From: UBA1847 sp942492205
GTDB taxonomy: Bacteria > Pseudomonadota > Gammaproteobacteria > Steroidobacterales > Woeseiaceae
Length of the DNA stretch: 64,000 nt
Direction: 5' to 3'
Assembly: GCA_942492205.1 (NCBI GenBank)
Contig: CALODT010000005.1
Coordinates: 1-64,000 of the forward strand
Every line of letters begins with the position of its first letter. Position 1 is the stretch's first letter. The position numbers and the translations under genes were made by a program. Shown here piece by piece: positions 8,448 to 17,124 of this stretch. The notes beneath the pieces were generated by a model that saw nothing but the letters and a program-made list of their open reading frames with translations, was not told the DNA's origin and ran no database searches.

Positions 8448-9353
8448 ATGAGTTCCGTAGCGCAAGCTCAATCCGCATCTCTCGTCGACCCGACCTCGAT
8501 CGAGTCGCGTACGTCCTTCGGCGTCGGGGCCGAGCTGCTCGTGCGTAGTCGCCCACCCGGAGGAGTTAGTCTTGCTCATGGTCAACGCGAACATATGCTT
8601 ATGTGCAGCGTTGGCAGCCCAGTGGAGGGCGAGGAAGTTCGCTCAGTGTTGCGCACAGCCGACGGCCGACGCGAGTGGCAAAATTGCCCTCAAGGTCACG
8701 TTACTTTCGTGCCGTCAGGATTTCCGATGGAGTGGGACTGGAGTTACAAGTCCGAATCTGTCCACTTGACGATGCTGCCATCATTCCTCTCAAGCGTCGG
8801 CGGCGAATTCGAAAATCAAGACGGCGAGCGCCCAACACTCGCACCTCTTTTCCGAATTTTTGATCATGGTCTCAACAACCTCTTGCACCAACTGCGCGAC
8901 GAAACGGCGACGGTCGGACTCGGCAAGGACCTCGTAACCTCGTCGCTGCTGCAGTTGATAGCTGCACGCATCTTTCGATTGAGTAAAGCGTCGCTCACCG
9001 ACATTCCGCCCGACCGAGACACGGCCGGATTTTCCGCGAGCGACTGTCAAAGAAGCATAGAAATTCTTAACGACAGGTTGGATGAGAACATCGCTTTGTC
9101 GGAACTCGCGGCCGCATTCAACCTCTCTCCATTCCACTTTGCCCGCGTGTTCAAGCGTGCGACCGGTTTTCCGCCCCACGAATACCAGCTGCAGCTGCGC
9201 ATCGCACGAGCTCGTGAATTGCTGCGTCGCATTCCAGGGAAGACGATCGCTGACATTGCCTGCGAGCTCGGGTTCGCAGACGAGAGCCACTTCCGTCGCC
9301 ATTTCAGGCGGATTGTTGGCACGACGCCAAGCCAATTCCGGCGACAGCAATAA
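8448..9353 (+). CDS. AraC-family transcriptional regulator
   Basis: A 301-residue protein whose N-terminal sensory domain (about 1-190) has no clear family match. The C-terminal AraC/XylS domain (about 200-300) has both helix-turn-helix motifs: IALSELAAAFNLSPFHFARV and TIADIACELGFADESHFRR. The downstream cytochrome genes are co-directional and start 119 bp later, so they are plausible targets. The inducer cannot be read from the sequence. Confidence 0.88.
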   Translation: MSSVAQAQSASLVDPTSIESRTSFGVGAELLVRSRPPGGVSLAHGQREHMLMCSVGSPVEGEEVRSVLRTADGRREWQNCPQGHVTFVPSGFPMEWDWSYKSESVHLTMLPSFLSSVGGEFENQDGERPTLAPLFRIFDHGLNNLLHQLRDETATVGLGKDLVTSSLLQLIAARIFRLSKASLTDIPPDRDTAGFSASDCQRSIEILNDRLDENIALSELAAAFNLSPFHFARVFKRATGFPPHEYQLQLRIARARELLRRIPGKTIADIACELGFADESHFRRHFRRIVGTTPSQFRRQQ

Positions 9354-9472
9354 CGTACCCCTCCTAGCAAGCTCGTACTATTCCGCCGCGGGTAGAACCT
9401 CTACAGTGACCTTCAGCCGATGGCTCGCATTCTGTGGCCAAAGCGGCTTTTTCATTGTAAGGAGCAAGCTCA

Positions 9473-10075
9473 ATGAGGACAGTTCTAGTGGCCTTGGCCG
9501 CAGTTACCGCAATCGCAGCAATTCCTGATGTCGCACAGGCCGATGCGTACGAGATCAAGGAAGGGAAGCTCGAGCGCCCGACCGGTTACCGTGAGTGGGT
9601 GTACGTTGGCACGCCGGTAACTCCTAATGACATGAACGACGGCAAAGCCGCATTTCCCGAACACCACAACGTCTATATCGATCCCAAGAGCTGGAAGCAC
9701 TGGAAGAAGACCGGCGAATTTCGCGAAGGTACGATTCTGATCAAAGAGCTTGTCAGCGTCGGCTCAAAGGCAGCCGTCAGCGGCAATGGCTATTTCCAGG
9801 GTGAGTTCATAGGTCTTGAGGCTACTATCAAGAGCAAAAAGCACTTCCCGGACGAGCCGGGCAACTGGGGTTACTACAGTTTCTCTACGCCAGACCACAA
9901 GAAACTTACGCCTACGGCGACGGCATTCCCGACAGAGTCGTGCAATAGCTGTCACGCGGCAGCGGCAGCCGACGACTTCGTCTTTACCCAATACTATCCG
10001 GTGCTGCGCGGTGGCAAGGCAACAGGCAAGGACGCGGTGGGTGGCACGTCTGACTCACTGACGGCGGGGAAATAG
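9473..10075 (+). CDS. cytochrome P460-family c-type haem protein
   Basis: A 200-residue periplasmic protein with a signal peptide ending near AQA. The P460-type core (YREWVYVGT, FPEHHNVYIDP, GTILIKELV) precedes one haem-binding site CNSCH at 157-161. Family members oxidise hydroxylamine or bind NO and related ligands through a modified haem. Lys residues near the expected crosslink position exist, but the crosslink cannot be judged here. An AAGGAG Shine-Dalgarno precedes the ATG. The next gene begins 3 nt after the stop and encodes a related haem protein. Confidence 0.85.
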   Translation: MRTVLVALAAVTAIAAIPDVAQADAYEIKEGKLERPTGYREWVYVGTPVTPNDMNDGKAAFPEHHNVYIDPKSWKHWKKTGEFREGTILIKELVSVGSKAAVSGNGYFQGEFIGLEATIKSKKHFPDEPGNWGYYSFSTPDHKKLTPTATAFPTESCNSCHAAAAADDFVFTQYYPVLRGGKATGKDAVGGTSDSLTAGK

Positions 10076-10078
10076 CCA

Positions 10079-10633
10079 ATGTCACGCTTGGTTACGATGA
10101 CTGTCGGGGTGGTTGCCGCAATCGTGGCGGCACTTTCGTATTCAGCGTTTTCTGTTGCCGCTGATGAAGCCAAGAGTGCCGGCACAGCCAAGGACGATGC
10201 CTACGCGGCAAAAGTCTGGTCGTATATGGCAGCAAATGGACTGATCGGAGAGGGGCGAATACGGAGTTTCCCGTTTGTCGGCTCGCGGCCTCACGGCAGT
10301 ATCCAGGAATTCATTGCGACAGAGGCTGTCATTGATGGGCAGCGAGGACGGCTGCTCATCAAGCACAATTATGGTGCCGAAGAAGCTCTTACGCCCAAGA
10401 GTGTGTACGCGGCCGGTCCGGATGAAAACAACGAACCTCTGGCTATCATGTTTCAGCGTGAGGAGGGCTACGACCCGGACAACAACAACTGGTTTTGGGC
10501 CGAGTACAATCCGGACGGTTCAGTGTTTAACTACCAGGGCGCCAACCTGTCCGGGCGCGCTCCACTATGCATCGGATGCCATACACCGCTCGGCGGCAAG
10601 GACAGGGAGATACTGAACGGGAGCGCCAAATGA
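10079..10633 (+). CDS. second c-type haem protein, P460-like
   Basis: A 184-residue exported protein with a signal peptide of about 28 residues and one CIGCH haem motif at 164-168 near the C-terminus, the same position as in its upstream neighbour. The stretch FWAEYNPDGSV resembles the late P460-fold region, but the remainder has diverged, so the P460 assignment is weaker than for the first gene. It overlaps the next gene by ATGA. The two haem proteins probably act together in periplasmic redox chemistry; the substrate is unknown. Confidence 0.7.
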   Translation: MSRLVTMTVGVVAAIVAALSYSAFSVAADEAKSAGTAKDDAYAAKVWSYMAANGLIGEGRIRSFPFVGSRPHGSIQEFIATEAVIDGQRGRLLIKHNYGAEEALTPKSVYAAGPDENNEPLAIMFQREEGYDPDNNNWFWAEYNPDGSVFNYQGANLSGRAPLCIGCHTPLGGKDREILNGSAK

Positions 10634-10977
10634 AGTTTCTAAGTGCCAAGCTGCACGGCCTTGGCGATTACGCTGCCGCAATGGTTCTGATCGTTGCACC
10701 TTTCGTTCTCGGCATCGGAGAGCAATCGATGATTGCGCAGTGGGCATCCGTCGCTGGCGGTGTCGGCCTCATCGTCTACAGTCTCTTCACCGACTACACA
10801 TTCAGTGCCGTGAAGGCCATACCGTTCAAGACGCACCTGTTGTTCGACACGCTGGCGGGTATCGCCTTTGTAATCCTCCCGTTCGTGCTGGGGCTCGACG
10901 GGATTGCGCGCATCTATCTGGTTGTAATGGGCGCCGGTGTTCTTCTAGTGGTTGCCGTAACGCAGACGAGCGAATAG
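10630..10977 (+). CDS. four-helix membrane protein, SPW-repeat-like
   Basis: A 115-residue protein with four hydrophobic segments in two similar halves, each a helix pair containing an APFVLG or LPFVLG motif, as in SPW-repeat membrane proteins. The ATG overlaps the stop of the haem-protein gene (ATGA), so translation is coupled. It could be the membrane partner of the two exported cytochromes, but no function is established for the family. Confidence 0.7.
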   Translation: MKFLSAKLHGLGDYAAAMVLIVAPFVLGIGEQSMIAQWASVAGGVGLIVYSLFTDYTFSAVKAIPFKTHLLFDTLAGIAFVILPFVLGLDGIARIYLVVMGAGVLLVVAVTQTSE

Positions 10978-10994
10978 TCACGACAATCAGATCC

Positions 10995-11609
10995 TTATCG
11001 CGCCCCGCGATTTACCGCAAGCGCTCGTCTTGTAGACCGCCTGAGGTGTGGTAGTAACGATTCGGTGAACCACGGATTCTTTTTCAGCCAGATGTTGTTT
11101 CGTGGACTGGGGTGCGGCAGTGGTATCAGGCCCTTGTCGAACTCCTTCCATGCACGGACGGTTTCGGTCAGGTTCTTTTTCGCGTCGGGAAGGTGTGACT
11201 TTTGCGCGTACAGACCGATCACAAGCGTAAGTTCGATATTCTCGAGGCGGTCGAGTAGTTGCTGTCGCCAGGCTGGCTCGCATTCCGGTCTGGGCGGCAG
11301 ATCACCGGATTTTCCGGTGCCCGGGTAACAGAATCCCATCGGCAGGATGGCTACTTTGGTCGCATCGTAAAACACGTCTCGTGTAATCCCCAGCCAGTCA
11401 CGCAAACGGTCGCCACTCGGGTCATCGAACGGTACGCCGGACTCATGAACGCGCCGACCTGGTGCCTGTCCTGCGATGAGGATCGTTGCTCGGGAATCGA
11501 CCTGCAGCACCGGTCGTGGTCCGAGCGGCAGTGACTTTTCGCAGAGCCGGCACATCCTCACCGATTCGATGAGTTCCGCAAGCTCAGTATCAACTGATTC
11601 CTTTTTCAT
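10995..11609 (-). CDS. uracil-DNA glycosylase superfamily protein
   Basis: A 204-residue protein with the superfamily's motif 1 (GQAPGRR, residues 47-53) and a C-terminal PHPSPRN motif like the DNA-binding HPSP loop. Only two early cysteines (MCRLC) are seen, so a 4Fe-4S type is not supported. This clade is widespread and uncharacterised; glycosylase activity is inferred from the fold. It converges on the membrane-protein gene. Confidence 0.83.
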   Translation of the reverse strand: MKKESVDTELAELIESVRMCRLCEKSLPLGPRPVLQVDSRATILIAGQAPGRRVHESGVPFDDPSGDRLRDWLGITRDVFYDATKVAILPMGFCYPGTGKSGDLPPRPECEPAWRQQLLDRLENIELTLVIGLYAQKSHLPDAKKNLTETVRAWKEFDKGLIPLPHPSPRNNIWLKKNPWFTESLLPHLRRSTRRALAVNRGAR

Positions 11610-11644
11610 TTGGTGTGTCCGGCATGTCGGGAACTAACCCTCTG

Positions 11645-11863
11645 TCACCCTTGGGCAGGCGGCCAGAATCCCTCTTTTTCAAGAGTTGTAAGCGCAGCAA
11701 TGACGCGCTTCACAGCCGCGGCCGTTGCCTTTTCGAAGAGACCTTCCTCCTCGAGAAATTCATCAAAGCTGCTTCCTAGATTCTTCTTCGCCGTAACTAC
11801 GACCTCAACTTCCTGAGCCGGCGATTGGCACCAGTGAATAGCTAGTACTTCTTCCACCGCCTT
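11645..11863 (-). CDS. small HigA-like antitoxin remnant (tentative)
   Basis: A 72-residue ORF starting at an ATG inside the 3' end of the Fic gene (59-nt overlap). The stretch LGSSFDEFLEEEGLFEK followed by AAAVKRVIAA resembles the N-terminal part of short XRE/HigA-type antitoxins (GSSFDDFLKEEG), but the helix-turn-helix that should follow is missing and the protein ends in WPPAQG. It may be a truncated antitoxin retained next to a Fic toxin-like gene. The exact start is uncertain. Confidence 0.5.
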   Translation of the reverse strand, partial: KAVEEVLAIHWCQSPAQEVEVVVTAKKNLGSSFDEFLEEEGLFEKATAAAVKRVIAALTTLEKEGFWPPAQG

Positions 11864-12923
11864 CATCCTGCTTGAGCGCACCGCGCTCGATCAGGTCTTT
11901 GATATCGCGAATCGCAGTATCCTGGGAGCATTTTGCGATCTTCGCCCATTTCGAACTCGTCAGCTTTCCTTCGAATCCATCGAGCAGCTTGTTCATCATC
12001 TTTATCTGGCGTTGATTGAGTGGTTCTTTGGCGAAGTGATCCCAGAAGCGCGCCTTGACCATGACGGCATTCAGGGTTTCGCTGCTGTTCTCTATAGCCC
12101 TGAGCAGACAGCCCAGGAACCACTCCTGCCAACGCGATATGTCCATATCACCCTTCTGCGTCCATTCGAGCGTGTAGTAGTAGTCTTTGCGGTCCAGCCT
12201 GATCTGTGAAGACATGCTGTAAAAGCGCTGGCGTGTTGTCTCTGAACGAGCCAGAGCCATATCGGCAATGGCTCGAGCGATGCGGCCGTTACCATCATCG
12301 AATGGATGAATGGTCACAAACCAAAGGTGCGCAAGTCCGGCGATGAGAAGTGGATGCGAATCGCCAGGCTGTTTGAACCATGCCAGGAATCGCCGCATCT
12401 CCTTATCGATGCGGTCTGCCGGTGGTGCCTCATAGTGGACTTTCTCTCGTCCTATAGGGCCCGACACGACCTGCATCGGCCCGTTACGATCATCGCGCCA
12501 CGCACCGACGTTGATCCTGGTCATGCCGCTGCGTCCGATTGGGAAGAGAGCGGCGTGCCAGTCGAACAGGCGATCGTCAGTCAATTCCTGATCGTAACTC
12601 TCCGTGGCGTCGAGCGTCATCTCGACGACGCCTTCGACGTTTCGGTCCGCGTGCACGAGTCCGGCGATGTCCATTCCAAGCCGCCTCGCAATGGACGAAC
12701 GAACCTGATCCCGGTCGAGTTCTTCACCCTCGATTTCGCTCGACTTGATTACGTCCTCGGTCAACGTGCGCAGATGCGCTTCGTTCCGCAGGTCGAAACC
12801 GAGCGATTCCATTCTGCCCCGCAGACGGCCTTGTTCGTGGGAGACCGTCGCGAGCAGCTTGGAGAGCCTTGCTTCATCCCAGGTTAGCTCCGGCCAGCCA
12901 GCCTGTTCCCACAAATAGGACAC
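11805..12923 (-). CDS. Fic-domain protein (AMPylase type, self-inhibited)
   Basis: A 372-residue protein. The N-terminal segment carries an inhibitory helix motif S61-x3-E65-G66 (SSEIEG). The Fic core has the full catalytic motif HPFDDGNGRIAR (206-217), with catalytic His206 and the anion-binding residues intact. A C-terminal winged-helix-like region follows (about 295-372). The order fits class II Fic proteins, where the inhibitory helix precedes the Fic fold in the same chain. The target is unknown. A possible antitoxin remnant overlaps the 3' end. Confidence 0.9.
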   Translation of the reverse strand: MSYLWEQAGWPELTWDEARLSKLLATVSHEQGRLRGRMESLGFDLRNEAHLRTLTEDVIKSSEIEGEELDRDQVRSSIARRLGMDIAGLVHADRNVEGVVEMTLDATESYDQELTDDRLFDWHAALFPIGRSGMTRINVGAWRDDRNGPMQVVSGPIGREKVHYEAPPADRIDKEMRRFLAWFKQPGDSHPLLIAGLAHLWFVTIHPFDDGNGRIARAIADMALARSETTRQRFYSMSSQIRLDRKDYYYTLEWTQKGDMDISRWQEWFLGCLLRAIENSSETLNAVMVKARFWDHFAKEPLNQRQIKMMNKLLDGFEGKLTSSKWAKIAKCSQDTAIRDIKDLIERGALKQDEGGGRSTSYSLVPIAGSGS

Positions 12924-13159
12924 ACCTATTCTCCGCTTTACTTGCGGATATTATCGCCTCTACTCTCCGCAGGGGCAAGAAATATCCGCACAATTTGCGT
13001 CGAATAGTGCGTCCATTCTCCGCAGATCTAGATCGACACTCTCGGCCCTCAGTCCCCAGAGCAGGGCCATCCAGAGCGATGCCACCCACCAGAACGGGGT
13101 CTACAGCGACCTCGACGACTACGAGACGCAGTAAATTCACTGACGGGTTCTACGCCCGG

Positions 13160-13246
13160 CCGAAAGGCATGCGTTACCCGGGTGGCGTCAAATTGGCCTA
13201 CCTCTACGACGTTAACGGCTATCTGACGCACGAACAGGAACCGGCA
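13160..13246 (+). pseudogene. RHS/YD-repeat-like fragment
   Basis: The conceptual peptide MRYPGGVKLAYLYDVNGYLT resembles the repeat unit of RHS/YD-repeat proteins (Y-P-x-G-x-x-x-x-Y-x-Y-D-x-x-G-x-L). It is about 25 residues long with no extended homologous frame, so it would be a gene relic. The match is by eye only. Confidence 0.35.
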
Positions 13247-13450
13247 TCGCCGCCGGGCAGCCGAACCAATTCAAACTTGTGCCAATTTGGCACAGGTTTC
13301 GTGACCAAAAACGACGCGTGCCCGACAAAATATGGCAAAAGTGGGGTTAATCGTTGCCGCCGCTGCGAATGTTCACTAGAGTCGAAACCTATGAACGGCG
13401 CGGCTTGCAGCAAAATTTACGACTGACACCGATTGAGGCCGCTCATCTGG

Positions 13451-13535
13451 GTTGCCCTCCGAAGGCAGGGGTCACAGGTTCGCACCGACCAGTGCAGCGA
13501 GGACAGGCCGAAGGCCCATCCTGTCGGGCGCGCCA
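13451..13535 (+). repeat. tRNA-Arg(CCG)-derived repeat, copy D (short insert)
   Basis: The complete anticodon arm TTGCC-CTCCGAA-GGCAG (anticodon CCG) is followed by T-stem ACAGG (13474-13478) pairing with CCTGT (13520-13524), acceptor strand CGGGCGC and an intact GCCA end (13532-13535). The T-loop carries a shorter, 36-nt insert (13482-13517) containing GGCC-GAA-GGCC. The 5' part of the tRNA is missing, so this is not a functional tRNA gene. Confidence 0.82.
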
Positions 13536-13936
13536 ACTCTGTTGAATCAGGTTTCCTGGTATCGGAACATCTGCAAAGTACATTGTGACCAGCTTTCGTA
13601 TTTATGTTTGCTCGGAACTTCGGTCCATATTGAACAACATCGGTGTGGTCGCCTGAATTTGCCTGGCAGGCCAAAAAGACTCTATCGAAAGCTCTCTCCA
13701 GCCAGGCCCTCTCAACAAATCGCCTGGCCCTCGCTTCGGAGCATATTTTCCTGGTGTCCAGGTCGCTGCGAATGCTTTGCGCGGGGCTATTTCTTCTGCC
13801 TTGGGCGCCACCATGTCAGCTATCTCAATGATACCGGCCCATAGCGATTTCGCTCTTGCCCATCGCGAACAAATTCTAACGATTGCGATGTGGCGCCGGT
13901 CCGGGAAATCGGCAACCGGAAAGAAAAGGTCGGTGC

Positions 13937-15340
13937 CTAGACGCCCGGCGAGTCGATTCCAAGTAGCGCATTTACGAAACGCGTGCGCCAAGTCGCAATG
14001 TCATTGCGTCGCAGGACCTCGATCATCGCCGCATGGCGCTTTTTCCTTTGTGCCCTGGGCATGTTGATTGCTTTCGCAATGCCATCGGCCATGTCGTCAC
14101 GATCGTGAGGGTTTACGATGACGGCATCGGTCAGTTCAACTGCCGCACCCGCCAGACTCGACAGCACCAGCATGCCAGGGTCTTCCGGGTCCTGCGCAGC
14201 GACGTACTCCTTCGCCACAAGATTCATGCCGTCACGAACCGGCGTTACCAGTGCGGCCGCGGCATTGCGGAAAAACCCCATCAACGGCTTACGGCTCACG
14301 CCCTTGTTGAGATATCGGATAGGTGCCCAGTCGGTTTCGGCAAATCGGCCGTTTATGTGACCCGACGCCTGCTCCAGGTCCGCACGAATCTCATCATAGG
14401 TCCGCACACCGGGGCGGGTTGGCGGTGCAATCTGCATCAGCGTCACGTTGCGCTGTGCGTTCGGGTACTTTTCCAGCAGACGCTCATAGCCACGCAGTTT
14501 CTGGAGCAAACCTTTGCTGTAGTCCAGCCTGTCGACGCCGATGATCAGTTCGCGGCCATCAAGACTGCGAACCATATTCTTGACCTGCCGCATGTCTTGC
14601 GCGTCCAGTGCCAGTTTCTGAATCTCGTCGACATCAACACCGATGGGAAAGACGTCCGCGACGAGTTCCCCGCCCGGGACACGAATACGGTTCCTGTCGA
14701 GAAACTCTGCACCGACTATGGGCTCGCGAATGCAGGTCTGGAAAGCAGCGAGATCTCCCTGCGTATGAAAGCCGAGCACGTTGTAGGCGCAAAGGCACCG
14801 CAACAGGTATTCGTGTCCCGGGACTGCACGGAAGGCCTCATAACTGGGAAACGGCACATGCAGGAAGAAGCCAATCGGGTTTTCGATGCCGGCGCTGCGC
14901 AACTCGGCTGCAAGTGGAATCAGGTGATAGTCGTGAACCCAGACGATGTCATCCGGTTTCAGTAGTGCCGCCAGCTTGTGCGCAAACACGCGATTAACGC
15001 GACGGTACCCAAGGAAGTCCTCGCCGTCGTACTGGATGAAATCGAGCAAGTAGTGGCAGACTGGCCAGAGGACCTTGTTGCTGTAACCATTATAATAGTG
15101 CTCGTAGTCAGTTGCGTTCAGCGAGACCGTCGTATAGTCGATCTTGCCGCGCGTCACCACCTGCGGTTCGCCCGCATCGCCATCCGTAAGCTCGCCGCTC
15201 CAGCCGAACCACATCCCGCCATGGTCGCGCAGTGCAGCAAGCACACCAACAGCGAGGCCACCCGCGGCTGCACTGTTGCGCTTCGGCATCGCCACTCGGT
15301 TGGAAACGATAACGAGACGCCCGTTGCTGCCCGCATTCAT
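13937..15340 (-). CDS. otsA: trehalose-6-phosphate synthase (GT20)
   Basis: A 467-residue GT-B glycosyltransferase with OtsA landmarks: N-terminal LVIVSNRVA, the loop GGLAVGV, VWVHDYHL, FFLHVPFPS, the donor-site region GVDRLDYSKGL and the C-terminal DGMNLVAKEYVA. It makes trehalose-6-phosphate from UDP-glucose and glucose-6-phosphate. The ATG at 15340 was chosen because it overlaps the GH15 stop (ATGA) and starts at the usual N-terminus. It is the last gene of the otsB-GH15-otsA operon; the product would be an osmoprotectant or stress solute. Confidence 0.95.
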   Translation of the reverse strand: MNAGSNGRLVIVSNRVAMPKRNSAAAGGLAVGVLAALRDHGGMWFGWSGELTDGDAGEPQVVTRGKIDYTTVSLNATDYEHYYNGYSNKVLWPVCHYLLDFIQYDGEDFLGYRRVNRVFAHKLAALLKPDDIVWVHDYHLIPLAAELRSAGIENPIGFFLHVPFPSYEAFRAVPGHEYLLRCLCAYNVLGFHTQGDLAAFQTCIREPIVGAEFLDRNRIRVPGGELVADVFPIGVDVDEIQKLALDAQDMRQVKNMVRSLDGRELIIGVDRLDYSKGLLQKLRGYERLLEKYPNAQRNVTLMQIAPPTRPGVRTYDEIRADLEQASGHINGRFAETDWAPIRYLNKGVSRKPLMGFFRNAAAALVTPVRDGMNLVAKEYVAAQDPEDPGMLVLSSLAGAAVELTDAVIVNPHDRDDMADGIAKAINMPRAQRKKRHAAMIEVLRRNDIATWRTRFVNALLGIDSPGV

Positions 15341-17124
15341 AGCGCTTCTTCCCAGGGTTTGCTTAGACGTACGGCGGCGTTGATGATACCGGCCATGCTG
15401 TAGGTCTGCGGGAAATTGCCCCACAACTCGCCGGTCTTCGGCTCGATATCCTCGGATAACAGGCCGAGCGGAGTTCTCAGAGACAGCATATTATCAAACA
15501 GCTCACGGGCTTCGTCCACGCGCCCGATGCTCGCCAGAGCATCGATGTACCAGAACGTGCAGATGTTGAAGGCGTTCTCCGGCTGACCGAAGTCGTCCGG
15601 TGCGTCGTAACGGAACATATGATCGCCCCGCAACAGGTGCTTGCCGATACTCTCGACAGTCGAAACAAACCTCGGGTCGTCGGCCGCGAGAAAGCCGAGA
15701 TCGTGCATCGTCAACAGACTCGCATCCATCTCCGGGCGACCAAAGCTTTCGGTAAATGCCTTCTGTTTCTCGTCCCAGGCGCCCTCCATGACAAATACGC
15801 GGATCTCCTTGGCACTTTTGCGCCAGTACGACGCGCGCTCGGCTTTGCCCAGTTTCGTGGCGATCTTGGCGAGGCGGTCACAAGCCGCCCAGCACATGAT
15901 GCTCGAATACGTGTGCACACGCTGGCGACCGCGGTATTCCCAGAGGCCGGCGTCGGGCTTATTGAAAAAGCTGCGCGCATGCTCGCCGAGTACCTCGAGA
16001 CGCCGGAACTCGGCTTCGGTGCCGGACTTGATCAACCGGCTGTCGAAGAAGAACTGCGTTGCCGATAACACGACCGCGCCGTAGACATCGTGCTGAACTT
16101 GCTCGAAGGCCTGGTTGCCGCGTCGAACCGGACCCATGCCGCGATAGCCTGACAATGTTTCGACGATACGTTCATCGGTCAACGAACTGCCGCTGATGCC
16201 GTACAGCGGTTTCAATGGCTCACCGCCTGCATCGGCCACGATATTCATGATGTAGCCGAGATATCGCATCATTGTCGTTGTCGCGCCGAGCCGGTTCAGC
16301 GCCTGTACCACGAAGTAGCTGTCGCGTAACCAGCAGAACCGGTAGTCCCAGTTGCGGCCGCTGTCGGCGGCCTCGGGAATCGACGTCGTCAATGCAGCGA
16401 CCACCGCGCCGGTATCCTCAAAGGTGCAGAGCTTGAGCGTGATCGCCGCCCGGATGACGGCATCCTGCCATTCGAACGGAATGGAAAGGCTACGTGAAAA
16501 AACCTGCCAGTAGTTCTGCGTGGCCCGGAAGTGCTGGTAGAACGCATCGCCACAGGCCTCCGGAATCGTCTCGTCCGGCCCAAATATCAGGTGCAGTTCG
16601 CGGTCGAGGACGAACGTGTTTTCGTCGATGATGTGCGTCAGGGATGCATTGGTCGTCAGGCGGCAGGTGACGTCAGCGCACATGTAGCGGATGTGGTTGC
16701 TGCCGTGGGTGAAGTCGCAGCGGCTGGCGCCGTAGTCACGCGCTGGCTGCAACCGGATGCGTATCCGTGGGCTGCCGTGCAGCGGCTCGACGCGGCGTAA
16801 CAACATGTTGGGCGTGAACATCCGGCCGACGTAGCCGTAACGAGGCGCCAGGTCGGTGACCCGCACGGCGCCGCCGTTGCTGTCGTACAACGTCGTTACA
16901 AGTATTGCCGTGTTGGTAATGTACTCTTGCTCGCTCCGCGAGTAGTCGAGCACTTCGATCTCGAAGTAGCCCGGCAGGTCCCGCTCCTGGTCATCGCGCA
17001 GCAGACGGCAAAACGCGGGATCCGCATCGAACTGCGGCAGGCAGGACCAGACGATCGTCGCCTTTTCGTCGACGAGGGCGGAAATCTGACAGTTGCCAAT
17101 TACGCCGAGGTTTAGGTTGCTCAC
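15337..17124 (-). CDS. GH15-family glycoside hydrolase (glucoamylase/trehalase-like)
   Basis: A 595-residue protein with an N-terminal beta-sandwich region and a C-terminal alpha/alpha-barrel carrying the GH15 signature WDYRFCWLRDS. A GTG start at 17124 overlaps the otsB stop as TAGTG; the frame upstream of it would overlap otsB. Members beside ots genes are often described as glucoamylases, and some bacterial GH15 enzymes are trehalases. Sitting between OtsB and OtsA, it could recycle trehalose or trim glucans. No signal peptide is evident, so it is probably cytoplasmic. Confidence 0.88.
   Translation of the reverse strand: MSNLNLGVIGNCQISALVDEKATIVWSCLPQFDADPAFCRLLRDDQERDLPGYFEIEVLDYSRSEQEYITNTAILVTTLYDSNGGAVRVTDLAPRYGYVGRMFTPNMLLRRVEPLHGSPRIRIRLQPARDYGASRCDFTHGSNHIRYMCADVTCRLTTNASLTHIIDENTFVLDRELHLIFGPDETIPEACGDAFYQHFRATQNYWQVFSRSLSIPFEWQDAVIRAAITLKLCTFEDTGAVVAALTTSIPEAADSGRNWDYRFCWLRDSYFVVQALNRLGATTTMMRYLGYIMNIVADAGGEPLKPLYGISGSSLTDERIVETLSGYRGMGPVRRGNQAFEQVQHDVYGAVVLSATQFFFDSRLIKSGTEAEFRRLEVLGEHARSFFNKPDAGLWEYRGRQRVHTYSSIMCWAACDRLAKIATKLGKAERASYWRKSAKEIRVFVMEGAWDEKQKAFTESFGRPEMDASLLTMHDLGFLAADDPRFVSTVESIGKHLLRGDHMFRYDAPDDFGQPENAFNICTFWYIDALASIGRVDEARELFDNMLSLRTPLGLLSEDIEPKTGELWGNFPQTYSMAGIINAAVRLSKPWEEAL

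Larger units (their letters stand above)
12924..13936. other. gene-poor stretch between Fic and trehalose genes
   Basis: No intact gene is convincing. It holds an RHS-like fragment near 13.16-13.25 kb and tRNA-derived repeat copy D. The remaining open frames lack family features and ribosome-binding sites. Confidence 0.6.

Noticed and set aside
12869..13426. 185-residue plus-strand ORF
   Set aside because: It runs over the 5' end of the Fic gene and through non-coding sequence. Only the short RHS-like part resembles anything.
13602..13991. 129-residue minus-strand ORF
   Set aside because: Overlaps the 3' end of otsA, with no family feature and no ribosome-binding site.
14033..14965. 310-residue plus-strand ORF
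   Set aside because: Entirely antisense to otsA, which has full family motifs; it is a high-GC shadow frame.
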